A stretch of 14,137 bases of DNA from JAQIBY01 sp051747965 (GTDB taxonomy: Bacteria; Bacteroidota; Bacteroidia; Bacteroidales; ML635J-15). Below are positions 1 to 6,186 of the stretch, in pieces. Numbering within the stretch: position 1 is the stretch's first letter; every line of letters starts with the position of its first letter. The translations under genes were made by a program, and so were the position numbers. Below the pieces are notes generated by a model. That model did not search any database. It saw nothing but the letters and a program-made list of their open reading frames with translations, and was not told the origin of the DNA. Location of the stretch: NCBI GenBank assembly GCA_051747965.1, contig JBNJGS010000076.1:1-14137 (forward strand), written 5' to 3'.

Positions 1-1161
1 CGCATAAGTCCCTTTCCCGCCTTCATCGTCGGGGATATCGCTGAAAAAGGTCTGAATGTTCAAATCAACCGCAAAATTGTCATCCAGGGAAAATGTGGCT
101 GACGGCCCCAGATACGTAAAATTGTCCTGCGGGCTGTACATGGCAGAAAATCCCAGGTTAATCAATGGCGTCACCGGATACCTGAGCGATGCAAACCCTG
201 TCCAGCGGGTGAGCGAAAGGTTTTTGGCATTGATGTTTTGGTTATAATACTGCGCCAGATTGAAGTCGTAATCCTTGCTGGCAGATGAATTAAACAGTAC
301 TTCTGCCTGAACAAACAAAGAGTTTGGAAAACTGTAATCTGCGCCCACACTTGCGGCCAGAACGCCGCTGCTGTCAGAAAAATGCTCCGTTGGCCGGAAG
401 TACGACACTTCACCACGGAAACCGGCATTCCACAGGTTTCCCGACCAGCCGAGTCCGGCCACTACGTCCTCACTGTTATACACCCCTGCCAGGACCTGAA
501 TGTCGTATTGGAATTTGTTGAACTGGTACAGGGCTGCGGCCGTGTAATTGGTATCCCGGTTAACGGCTGCAGCCACTTCAATGCGGGAGGCGTAATCAAT
601 GTAATATTGTGCCCGGATGGCATCGCTGCCGGGTTTTTCTTCGTAATCAAAATCAAAATATGAATAGGCATTGAACAAATCGTTGGGATTCCATACCATG
701 GTCTGGCCCCAGTTGATGCGATGCCGGCCGGCAGTGATGTCCCAGTTTCCCTGCTGAATGTTGATATATGCACGGTCAATATTGGTGTTGAAAAAATAGG
801 AATCGCTTTCAAGGTAATTCCATGACATGTCTGCAAATCCACGGTCTTTGCCGGTTTCTCCCATGTAATCCCAGGCAGCATCGCCCAACAGCGTATTGAA
901 TGGCGGCTGACTGAAAGTCACCATCTCACCGTAAAACATGCGGTTACGAACAGAAACATGAGCGTTCAGCCAGTCCGTAGGATACCAGGCAAGGTCAAAA
1001 CGGTTGTGAATCAGGTTGTCAGTAAACCACAGGCTGTCAATATCCTGAAAGGTGACTGTTTGCATAAATTTCACATAGCCGTCAATGCTGAATTTTTTCT
1101 GAGCAAAACCGCTGCTGCTCAGGAGTAAAAACAAAATGCCGATGATGCTTATTCGTTTCAT
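1..1161 (-). CDS. Outer-membrane beta-barrel protein, 3' end cut by window edge
   Basis: The reading frame is open from an ATG at 1161 to the window edge: 387 codons with no stop, so the C-terminus is missing. Residues 1-20 form a clear Sec signal peptide (hydrophobic core ILFLLLSS, likely cleavage after A20 before QKK). The mature part is rich in aromatic residues and in alternating polar/hydrophobic stretches, as in transmembrane beta-strands. Examples are IDGYVKF near 26-32 and RAYINIQQGNWDITAGRHR near 130-148. A WGQ...WNPNDLFN segment at about 151-164 resembles a motif I associate with DUF1302-like or other porin-type barrels; this is from memory, not a search. It is the last gene of the Lol-like cluster, 289 bp after the ATPase, and has its own upstream repeat array. 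I infer an outer-membrane channel or acceptor; the family assignment is uncertain. Confidence 0.75.
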   Translation of the reverse strand, partial: MKRISIIGILFLLLSSSGFAQKKFSIDGYVKFMQTVTFQDIDSLWFTDNLIHNRFDLAWYPTDWLNAHVSVRNRMFYGEMVTFSQPPFNTLLGDAAWDYMGETGKDRGFADMSWNYLESDSYFFNTNIDRAYINIQQGNWDITAGRHRINWGQTMVWNPNDLFNAYSYFDFDYEEKPGSDAIRAQYYIDYASRIEVAAAVNRDTNYTAAALYQFNKFQYDIQVLAGVYNSEDVVAGLGWSGNLWNAGFRGEVSYFRPTEHFSDSSGVLAASVGADYSFPNSLFVQAEVLFNSSASKDYDFNLAQYYNQNINAKNLSLTRWTGFASLRYPVTPLINLGFSAMYSPQDNFTYLGPSATFSLDDNFAVDLNIQTFFSDIPDDEGGKGTYA

Positions 1162-1174
1162 AATTCCAATTTTA

Positions 1175-1234
1175 TTTCGATTACAGTCGAATCCTTTTGA
1201 TTATTATTGAATTCTTTCGATTACGGTCGAATGT
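1175..1234. repeat. Three tandem 20-bp repeats before the barrel gene
   Basis: Units start at 1175, 1195 and 1215, exactly 20 bp apart. Units 1 and 3 begin TTTCGATTACAGTCGAAT and TTTCGATTACGGTCGAAT (17 of 18 identical). Unit 2, TTTTGATTATTATTGAAT, is a diverged copy (13 of 18 match unit 1). The outer units contain an inverted repeat, TTCGA-N6-TCGAA. The array ends 14 bp from the barrel start codon at 1161. A 20-bp period is about two helical turns, so proteins bound to each unit would sit on one face of the DNA. I infer an operator or activator array for the barrel gene. No TAnnTTTG promoter box is visible in this gap. Confidence 0.6.
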
Positions 1235-1270
1235 TTTTATTTGGGCAGCATTTCCGTCTGCGGCTTTTAG

Positions 1271-1367
1271 TTGCCATCCCGAGCGGCTGTATTTGCTATC
1301 CCCGTCAGGAGCTTACTCCGCTCGCTCTGCCAGGTGATGCAAAATACAAAGCCGCCCGGGATGGCAA
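1271..1367 (-). repeat. Long imperfect inverted repeat in the ATPase-barrel gap
   Basis: TTGCCATCCCGAGCGGCT (from 1271) is repeated inverted within 1339-1367, with 17 of 18 positions matching. Pairing continues less perfectly into GTATTTGC against GCAAAATAC. The single mismatch in the core becomes G.U in a minus-strand transcript. The 42-nt central part (1297-1338) holds a small GGAG/CTCC hairpin at 1308-1319. There is no T-run after it in the minus direction, so it is not a classic intrinsic terminator. It could be a dispersed intergenic repeat, an mRNA 3' stabiliser for the ABC operon, or leader structure of the barrel mRNA. Confidence 0.55.
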
Positions 1368-1374
1368 GCTATCA

Positions 1375-1450
1375 GCCTTCCTGCCCGCCCGTGTTAATTT
1401 TCATTGGCAGGCAGGCGGGCGCCGGGCTGCAACATCCTGCCTTCATTCAA
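1375..1450 (-). repeat. GC-rich inverted-repeat stretch after the ATPase gene
   Basis: This segment starts immediately beyond the ATPase stop codon. It contains GCCCGCC (1383-1389) facing GGCGGGC (1414-1420), and a run of GGCAGG/GGCGGG units at 1406-1420, in an otherwise AT-leaning intergenic setting. It could form a hairpin in the 3' end of the ABC operon transcript. Direct evidence for termination is weak because no T-tract follows. The stretch 1235-1270 shows nothing recognisable. Confidence 0.4.
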
Positions 1451-2134
1451 TCATTGCTCTTTATCTTCTTTAATCTTTCCATCTTCAATGGTAATAACAC
1501 GCCGTGCCTGATTGACAACCCGCTGATCGTGGGTGGAGAAGATAAAGGTGATGTTTTCTTTCTTGTTTAGCTCGTGCATAATGTTTAGCAGATTTTCCGT
1601 GGATTTGGAATCCAGGTTGGCTGTTGGTTCATCCGCCAGAATAAATTTTGGTTTGGATGCCAGCGCTCTGGCCACTGCTACCCGCTGCTGCTGCCCGCCT
1701 GAAAGCTTTGCCGGACGGCTGTTTACCCGGTCGCCAAGTCCTACCGATTCCAGCATTTCAATGGCTCTGGCTTCACGCTCTTTCTTGTTCCGTTTTTGCA
1801 TCTGCATGATGAATTCCACATTTTCGCGGGCTGTCAGCACCGGAATCAGATTGTACGCCTGGAAAACAAAGCCGATGTTTTTCAGCCGGAAATCGATTAC
1901 CTCCTTGTTGGAGAGGTTGCCGATATTAACATCGTTGACAAATACTTCCCCTTCAGTAGGGTCGTCAAGTCCACCAATGAGGTTTAGCAAGGTTGTTTTT
2001 CCTGAACCTGACGGGCCAACAATGGCGGTAAATTCGCCTTGTTCAATACTCAGATCAATACCGTTAACAGCATGTACCGGTACCTGGGTGCTGTTGTATG
2101 TTTTATGCAGATTTTTGGTTTCAATGATTTTCAT
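1451..2134 (-). CDS. ABC transporter ATP-binding protein, MacB/LolD type
   Basis: This 227-residue single-domain ATPase has every ABC motif in order: Walker A GPSGSGKT at 40-47, a Q-loop FVFQAYNL near 93-100, signature LSGGQQQRVAVARAL, Walker B FILADEPTANLD and H-loop STHD. Length and the NLIP(V)LTA-type sequence after the Q-loop fit the LolD/MacB/FtsE group, which couples ATP hydrolysis to FtsX-type permeases by mechanotransmission instead of classical substrate import. It lies 26 bp after the second permease and must serve the two permeases as a homodimer, as LolD does with LolC and LolE. It acts on the cytoplasmic face of the inner membrane. The ATG at 2134 gives the expected MKIIETKNLHKTY opening of this family. 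The substrate cannot be read from the sequence. Confidence 0.93.
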   Translation of the reverse strand: MKIIETKNLHKTYNSTQVPVHAVNGIDLSIEQGEFTAIVGPSGSGKTTLLNLIGGLDDPTEGEVFVNDVNIGNLSNKEVIDFRLKNIGFVFQAYNLIPVLTARENVEFIMQMQKRNKKEREARAIEMLESVGLGDRVNSRPAKLSGGQQQRVAVARALASKPKFILADEPTANLDSKSTENLLNIMHELNKKENITFIFSTHDQRVVNQARRVITIEDGKIKEDKEQ

Positions 2135-2160
2135 GATATATGGATTTTACACAGTTAATA

Positions 2161-3384
2161 TTAATTGCTGCTGAGGATTTCAGCGGGTTTCATTTTACTT
2201 GCTCGTATGATTGGGAAAATGGATGCTACAAGGGCTGTGATAATTACCAAAGCCACAATCTGAAAATAGAACATTCCATTGATGGATGGGTATATTACAG
2301 AACCAAAGCCATATGCTTCCATTCCCTCAGAAAAGGCAGCCAGATTGATGCCTGCTTTGCCAAGCCATGCTACCAGAACCTGATTGAGCAGCAGTCCGGC
2401 AATCGAGCCAATTGCTGTCAAAAACAAGGTTTCCCAGACAATCATGATTCGGATTTTACCTTCGTTCATCCCAATTGCCTTGAGCATGGCCAGTTCTTTT
2501 TTACGCTCCAGAATCGCCATGAGCATGGTGTTGATGATGCCAAATGCCAGGGCAAACAATATGATGGCCACCAGGTAGGACAGGTATTTTTCCGTCATCA
2601 TGCTCATCATGCCAAGTTCAGGATTGAGCTCTTTCCAGTTTCTGGCATCAAGTCTCTGTGGTGTGATTTCCTTCAGTTCTGCGCTGCGTTCTTTCAGATC
2701 ATCGTTGTCCTCAAACAAGACGGCAAGTTCGTGGGATTCGGCTTCTGAAAAACCGGTAAGGGCTTCCAGGTCTTTGCGCAGCACAAATACATTCGTTTCG
2801 TCAAAACCCGGGTTGCTGGTCTTGAAAATACCGGCTATGCGAAATGCGCCCCCGGTGAGGTTGCCATCCTTGTCCTGAAAGGTGAGCACCATTTTGGAGC
2901 GCACATTCAACCTGAGCTTTTCGGCAGTTGGTTTACTGATGACGATCTGATTTTTTTTATCAGCATTAAAATATGTGCCTTCCACAAGGCATTCATGCAG
3001 ACTGCTTACCTGTTTTTCCTGTGCTGGATTGATCCCATTTACAGTGGCACCGCTTGTATTGTGAGGGCTCTGCATCATGGCGTTGACAAGCAGCCTGTTG
3101 CTCACGCCGGAAACATATTCTTTTTGTTTTATTTTCCTGATCAGAGGTTGTATATCGCTCATGAAGATGCCCGGCTCGGGGTTTTCCAGATAGCCGTCCT
3201 GATGCACCTGGAAATGTGCAGATTCATTGTTGATGGCTTTATCCACCCGGCTGTCAATGGCCCCCAGCATTACTGCGGTTGAAAACCCGCCTCCCAGCAT
3301 ACCAAAGGTAACCGCAAGGATGACTACCATGCTTCTGGTTTTGCTCCGCCAGATGTTTCTCCATGCTATTTTTATCAATTCCAT
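2161..3384 (-). CDS. FtsX-type ABC transporter permease (second of two)
   Basis: This 407-residue protein has MacB/LolC/LolE architecture. A cytoplasmic start IAWRNIWRSKTRS precedes TM1 at about 19-41, followed by a periplasmic domain of some 220 residues and three C-terminal TM segments (about 268-290, 312-340 and 372-393). The ILERKKELAMLKAIGM loop (about 291-306), typical of FtsX permeases as the contact with the ATPase, is present. It is a paralogue of the permease encoded just upstream: both begin with (I/L)AWRNIWR and both carry HQDGY at residues 61-65, right after TM1. Two non-identical permeases plus one ATPase mirror LolC-LolE-LolD2. The ATG at 3384 is 17 bp from the preceding stop, which implies cotranscription. 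The cargo is unknown; a lipoprotein or lipid is an inference from the neighbouring LolA-like gene. Confidence 0.9.
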   Translation of the reverse strand: MELIKIAWRNIWRSKTRSMVVILAVTFGMLGGGFSTAVMLGAIDSRVDKAINNESAHFQVHQDGYLENPEPGIFMSDIQPLIRKIKQKEYVSGVSNRLLVNAMMQSPHNTSGATVNGINPAQEKQVSSLHECLVEGTYFNADKKNQIVISKPTAEKLRLNVRSKMVLTFQDKDGNLTGGAFRIAGIFKTSNPGFDETNVFVLRKDLEALTGFSEAESHELAVLFEDNDDLKERSAELKEITPQRLDARNWKELNPELGMMSMMTEKYLSYLVAIILFALAFGIINTMLMAILERKKELAMLKAIGMNEGKIRIMIVWETLFLTAIGSIAGLLLNQVLVAWLGKAGINLAAFSEGMEAYGFGSVIYPSINGMFYFQIVALVIITALVASIFPIIRASKMKPAEILSSN

Positions 3385-3401
3385 AGTTGTATTTTTTTTC
3401 G

Positions 3402-4616
3402 TTATCGAATGGATTTGGTGACATCAAGTTTAAAAATTGACAGCAATGGCCATGCAACGGCAATCAGCGTCAGAATAAGAACCACTCCGGTTTGTCCCAG
3501 GAAGTAAGCTGGCTCAAACGCCACCGGCATAATGGGTTCCATACCGTATTCGGCAAACATGTGGGCTATCTCACCACTGAAAGTCAGTGGATTGAGGTGT
3601 AGATACCAAATAAACGGAATGCTGACAATTACTGCACTTACAATGCCCAGAGCCACAATCATCAGCGTCTCTGTGGTAACCAGCTTTGCCAGCCTGGTTT
3701 TTTGCATGCCAACCGCCACCATAATCGAAAATTCCTTGCGGCGTTCTGCTATCATCATCAGCACCGTACCAAAAATGCCAAAGGCAATGACAATGTACAG
3801 TATCATCAGAATAATCAAACCGCTTTTGTTATCGGCCTCAATGCCCTGCTTAACACCCGGCTGCATGGTTTCCCAGTGCATCACTTCATAATCAGCCGGA
3901 ATGATGTTTCTGAGTTCTTTGGTTGTTTCCTTATATTTATCCTGATCCTCCAGCATGACAATCCAGGCTGTAAGTCCGTTTCCTATACTCAGGTATTGCT
4001 GGGCTGTTTTTATATCCATGTATGCCAGCCTGTTGTTTAACTGTGGCACAGGGTAGGAGATGATGCCCACTACCGGGTACAGGCCTGCAGCACTTATGCC
4101 GTGATACCCCTGTCCTATGAAGACAGCCGTATCGCCTATGCCAAGCTTCAGGTAATTTGCCAGCTCTTCGGCCAACACAACACTTTTTTCCCCTGATTCC
4201 GGCATGCGACCTTTTACCAGCTTCTCCTTAACCTTTGTCAGCTTGTTATCTTTCTCAGCATCCACGCCGATAATGAGAGCACCCTTTGTTTGTTTTTCAG
4301 CAGATGCCAGTGAGTACGTACGTAGCCGGGGCAGCAGGTCTTTGACGTTTTCATGTGCAAGTACAGCTTCTTTCAGGCTGTCATTGGGCATAAATGCATT
4401 GTTCAGTATCTGTTCATCCTGATAACCGTCCTGGTGAATCTGTACATATCCACTGTATTGTTCAACTGAGTTTTTAATCATCTGATCGTAGGTGCCCAGT
4501 TGCAGGCCACGCATAAGAATCGCCAAAAGCAAGGCAAAGAAAACCGATGAAATGGTAATCAGTGTCCTGCGGCGGTTCCGCCAGATATTCCTCCATGCTA
4601 GTTTTGTGTAGTTCAT
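3402..4616 (-). CDS. FtsX-type ABC transporter permease (first of two)
   Basis: This 404-residue permease has the same layout as its downstream partner: LAWRNIWRNRRRT start, TM1 at about 18-38, a large periplasmic domain, then TM segments near 266-289, 314-338 and 375-395. The FtsX coupling loop reads AERRKEFSIMVAVGM (about 290-304). HQDGY occurs at 61-65, at the same residue numbers as in the partner, which supports gene duplication within the operon. The partner pair presumably forms a heterodimer served by the ATPase encoded at 1451-2134. Its start codon at 4616 follows a large hairpin built from 7-bp repeats that separates it from the LolA-like gene, so its expression may be set apart from that of the upstream cistron. 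Confidence 0.9.
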   Translation of the reverse strand: MNYTKLAWRNIWRNRRRTLITISSVFFALLLAILMRGLQLGTYDQMIKNSVEQYSGYVQIHQDGYQDEQILNNAFMPNDSLKEAVLAHENVKDLLPRLRTYSLASAEKQTKGALIIGVDAEKDNKLTKVKEKLVKGRMPESGEKSVVLAEELANYLKLGIGDTAVFIGQGYHGISAAGLYPVVGIISYPVPQLNNRLAYMDIKTAQQYLSIGNGLTAWIVMLEDQDKYKETTKELRNIIPADYEVMHWETMQPGVKQGIEADNKSGLIILMILYIVIAFGIFGTVLMMIAERRKEFSIMVAVGMQKTRLAKLVTTETLMIVALGIVSAVIVSIPFIWYLHLNPLTFSGEIAHMFAEYGMEPIMPVAFEPAYFLGQTGVVLILTLIAVAWPLLSIFKLDVTKSIR

Positions 4617-4625
4617 AATATAAGG

Positions 4626-4709
4626 TTTTAGGATATAGGAGTTAGGAGTTAGATGTTAGGGATTAGGAAAAGTTTCTCTCCTAACCCCTAACACCTAACC
4701 CCTAACACC
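4626..4709 (-). repeat. Heptad-repeat hairpin between LolA-like gene and permease
   Basis: On the plus strand six 7-bp units run from 4626 to 4667 (TTTTAGG, ATATAGG, AGTTAGG, AGTTAGA, TGTTAGG, GATTAGG). Facing them, four units run from 4680 to 4707 (CCTAACC, CCTAACA, CCTAACC, CCTAACA). The arms 4638-4667 and 4680-4709 pair over 30 positions around a 12-nt loop (4668-4679). Counting by eye for the minus-strand transcript gives 26 Watson-Crick pairs, three G.U pairs and one U.U mismatch. The stem begins one nucleotide after the LolA-like stop codon. A role in mRNA processing, stability or partial termination within the operon is likely. It has no T-tract of an intrinsic terminator. Confidence 0.8.
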
Positions 4710-4710
4710 T

Positions 4711-5454
4711 TCACCTGATTCGCTTCATATTCATCTGGCTGAAAAAGCCGTCCTCAATCTCATGGTCAAAATCCACTTCTTCCATGATCATGATCGTCTT
4801 GTGCCCTTCCTTATCGGCCGGAATCGTGGTGAATTTTGTGGTAATTTCTTCTCCGTCCATCATTTTAACTTCGGAGGCCAGTTCGGTTTTTACCAGGTAA
4901 TCGTCTTCATCATAAAATTCAGTGCGGAACATATGATAACCATCTTTGGAAATCCAGGATATGAGCTTTCCCCAAACTACCGGCGCATTCGGCTCGGGTG
5001 TGAACTGGATTTTGTAGCAGTTCTGTCCGTTCATTTCTTCAGTTCCCAGTATTTTATGCTCGTAATCATTTACAATCGATGCCTGATTGATCAGGTCATC
5101 ATTGGTGAAATCCGAACCCATCCAGGATTGCATCATCATTGATGGCGGAAGCTTTACCATGCGGTTGATTTTGGGCTGCCAGTTCCACATTTCATTCCCG
5201 CGCTTCATGAATACCTGACCTTTTTCCTGGGCAGGTGCGGTGATGTACACCATGGAATATTTCAGGCCTTTGCTCCATGACTTCATGGAAATGCTTCTGT
5301 CCCAGTCCGGACGAACAATTTTCATCGTCATCTCTGCATAGCTGGATGTGCCGTTAACTTTCTCGTAGGCATTGCGAACGATTTCGGTTGCATCCTGAGC
5401 ACCCGCGAAAAGGCTCAGCAATAACAATGCAAATGGAATGATAATGTGTTTCAT
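4711..5454 (-). CDS. LolA-like outer-membrane lipoprotein-sorting protein
   Basis: This 247-residue protein is secreted by a signal peptide at 1-19 (IIIPFALLLLSLFAGA, then QDA). There is no lipobox cysteine, so it should be a soluble periplasmic protein. The remainder matches the LolA-like family usually labelled outer membrane lipoprotein-sorting protein. Recognisable parts are an early NAYEKVNGTSSYAEMTMKIVRP segment, YITAPAQEKGQVFMKRGNEMWNWQPKINRMVKLPPSMMMQSWMGSDFTNDDL in the first half (cited in pieces by position, about 70-120), and a later SWISKDGYHMFRTEFYD strand pair. LolA-fold proteins are half-barrels that shield acyl chains during transit across the periplasm. Lying between tetR (17 bp upstream) and two Lol-type permeases, it is best read as the carrier of this transporter. 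Its actual cargo is not shown. Confidence 0.88.
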   Translation of the reverse strand: MKHIIIPFALLLLSLFAGAQDATEIVRNAYEKVNGTSSYAEMTMKIVRPDWDRSISMKSWSKGLKYSMVYITAPAQEKGQVFMKRGNEMWNWQPKINRMVKLPPSMMMQSWMGSDFTNDDLINQASIVNDYEHKILGTEEMNGQNCYKIQFTPEPNAPVVWGKLISWISKDGYHMFRTEFYDEDDYLVKTELASEVKMMDGEEITTKFTTIPADKEGHKTIMIMEEVDFDHEIEDGFFSQMNMKRIR

Positions 5455-5471
5455 GATAATAAGGTTTTAAA

Positions 5472-6047
5472 TTAGTGATTGCATTCGTTTTTATAATAGC
5501 TTATAATCTTGTTTTTCAGCTTGTCGATATCTATGCTCTCCGGACTGTAAACATATTGCATGATGGCACCTTTCGTCAGTGATGAAAAAAACAGCAGGTC
5601 AGTATAAGGGTCTTCGCTGCCATTATTGACAAAAAAGGAACTCAGAATGCCAACACTACGCTCCCCGATTGGCTCCAGATCGTTTTCCAGCAATTCAAGG
5701 ATATGCGGCTGCAGCAGAAGGGAAAACATCAGCTTCCAGAATGGTTGCCTTGCCTTGATGTTATCAAACAACTTCTCAATGAAATGGTAAAACTCTTCCT
5801 CGGTAAGTACCCCGTCATGGTTGGGGTCAAATTCCTGAAAAAGCTCATCCAACCCTTCCATTACCAATTGAACCAGCAGGTCCTGTTTGCTTTTGAAATA
5901 ATTGTATGTGTTGCCTTTGGACATTCCGGCCTGCTTTGCAATGCGGCTGATACTCACGGAATGATAGCCTTCTTCGCTAAACAATTCCAGGGCCACATCC
6001 ATGATGCGCTGCCGTTTTTCTTCCATTTGGGTGTTCATTGTACTCAT
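5472..6047 (-). CDS. TetR-family regulator containing an EF-hand loop
   Basis: This 191-residue protein has the TetR DNA-binding domain at about 10-56: IMDVALELFSEEGYHSVSISRIAKQAGMSKGNTYNYFKSKQDLL region, with the recognition helix around 40-51. Directly after it, residues 74-85 read DPNHDGVLTEEE, a canonical 12-residue EF-hand loop. It has D1, N3, D5, G6, hydrophobic 8 and E12, flanked by helices LDELFQEF and FYHFIEKLF. The rest is the helical ligand/dimerisation domain, with no recognisable specificity. It is the first gene of the Lol-like operon, and its promoter carries a perfect inverted repeat, so autorepression is the likely mode. The ATG at 6047 is used; in-frame ATGs at codons 4 and 8 are possible alternatives. 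Calcium binding is inferred from the motif only. Confidence 0.92.
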   Translation of the reverse strand: MSTMNTQMEEKRQRIMDVALELFSEEGYHSVSISRIAKQAGMSKGNTYNYFKSKQDLLVQLVMEGLDELFQEFDPNHDGVLTEEEFYHFIEKLFDNIKARQPFWKLMFSLLLQPHILELLENDLEPIGERSVGILSSFFVNNGSEDPYTDLLFFSSLTKGAIMQYVYSPESIDIDKLKNKIISYYKNECNH

Positions 6048-6067
6048 AAATTATCAGGCTAAAAAAA

Positions 6068-6085
6068 TGACTGAACGGTCAGTCA
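6068..6085. promoter_or_regulatory. Palindromic operator, probably for the TetR regulator
   Basis: TGACTGA-ACGG-TCAGTCA is a perfect 7-bp inverted repeat with a 4-bp centre. Its form and length are typical of TetR-family operators. It overlaps the last two bases of the TAnnTTTG box and covers the expected transcription start, so a bound repressor would block its own operon. The site ends 20 bp before the tetR start codon. No second perfect copy was found elsewhere in the window by eye. Confidence 0.75.
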
Positions 6086-6116
6086 AATATAGGGTATGAA
6101 TGGTGTACTTTCCAAA
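6084..6116 (-). promoter_or_regulatory. Bacteroidota-type promoter of the tetR operon
   Basis: Read on the minus strand, TTTG (6116-6113) is followed after 21 bp by TATATTTG (6091-6084). This fits the TTTG / TAnnTTTG promoter of the primary sigma factor of Bacteroidota; the 21-bp spacer is slightly longer than the usual 19 or so. The -7 box abuts the operator at 6068-6085. It should drive tetR, the LolA-like gene, both permeases and the ATPase. Confidence 0.7.
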
Positions 6117-6186
6117 TATTTTTTTGAAAAAAAATGTTAAAAACCAAAAACCATCAGAAATACAGAAGGTTAGGAGTGTTAAAAAT

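Noticed and set aside
462..881. 139-codon minus-strand open frame in the first 1.1 kb
   Set aside because: It is an alternate frame of the barrel gene, whose own frame is open for 387 codons with a signal peptide.
1533..2174. 213-codon plus-strand open frame opposite the ATPase gene
   Set aside because: It lies antisense to a gene with all ABC motifs, and its Ser/Arg/Phe-rich translation is typical of a shadow frame.
2140..2748. 202-codon plus-strand open frame opposite the second permease
   Set aside because: The opposite strand encodes a complete FtsX permease; the plus frame has scattered Cys/His and no recognisable domain.
2844..2883. DKDGNLTGG in the second permease as a possible second EF-hand
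   Set aside because: The spacing lacks acidic residues at loop positions 1 and 12; it looks like an ordinary beta-hairpin in the periplasmic domain.
4626..4709. Heptad repeats as a CRISPR or telomere-like array
   Set aside because: There are no spacers, the units are only 7 bp, and the two arms are inverted and pair with each other, which fits a hairpin.
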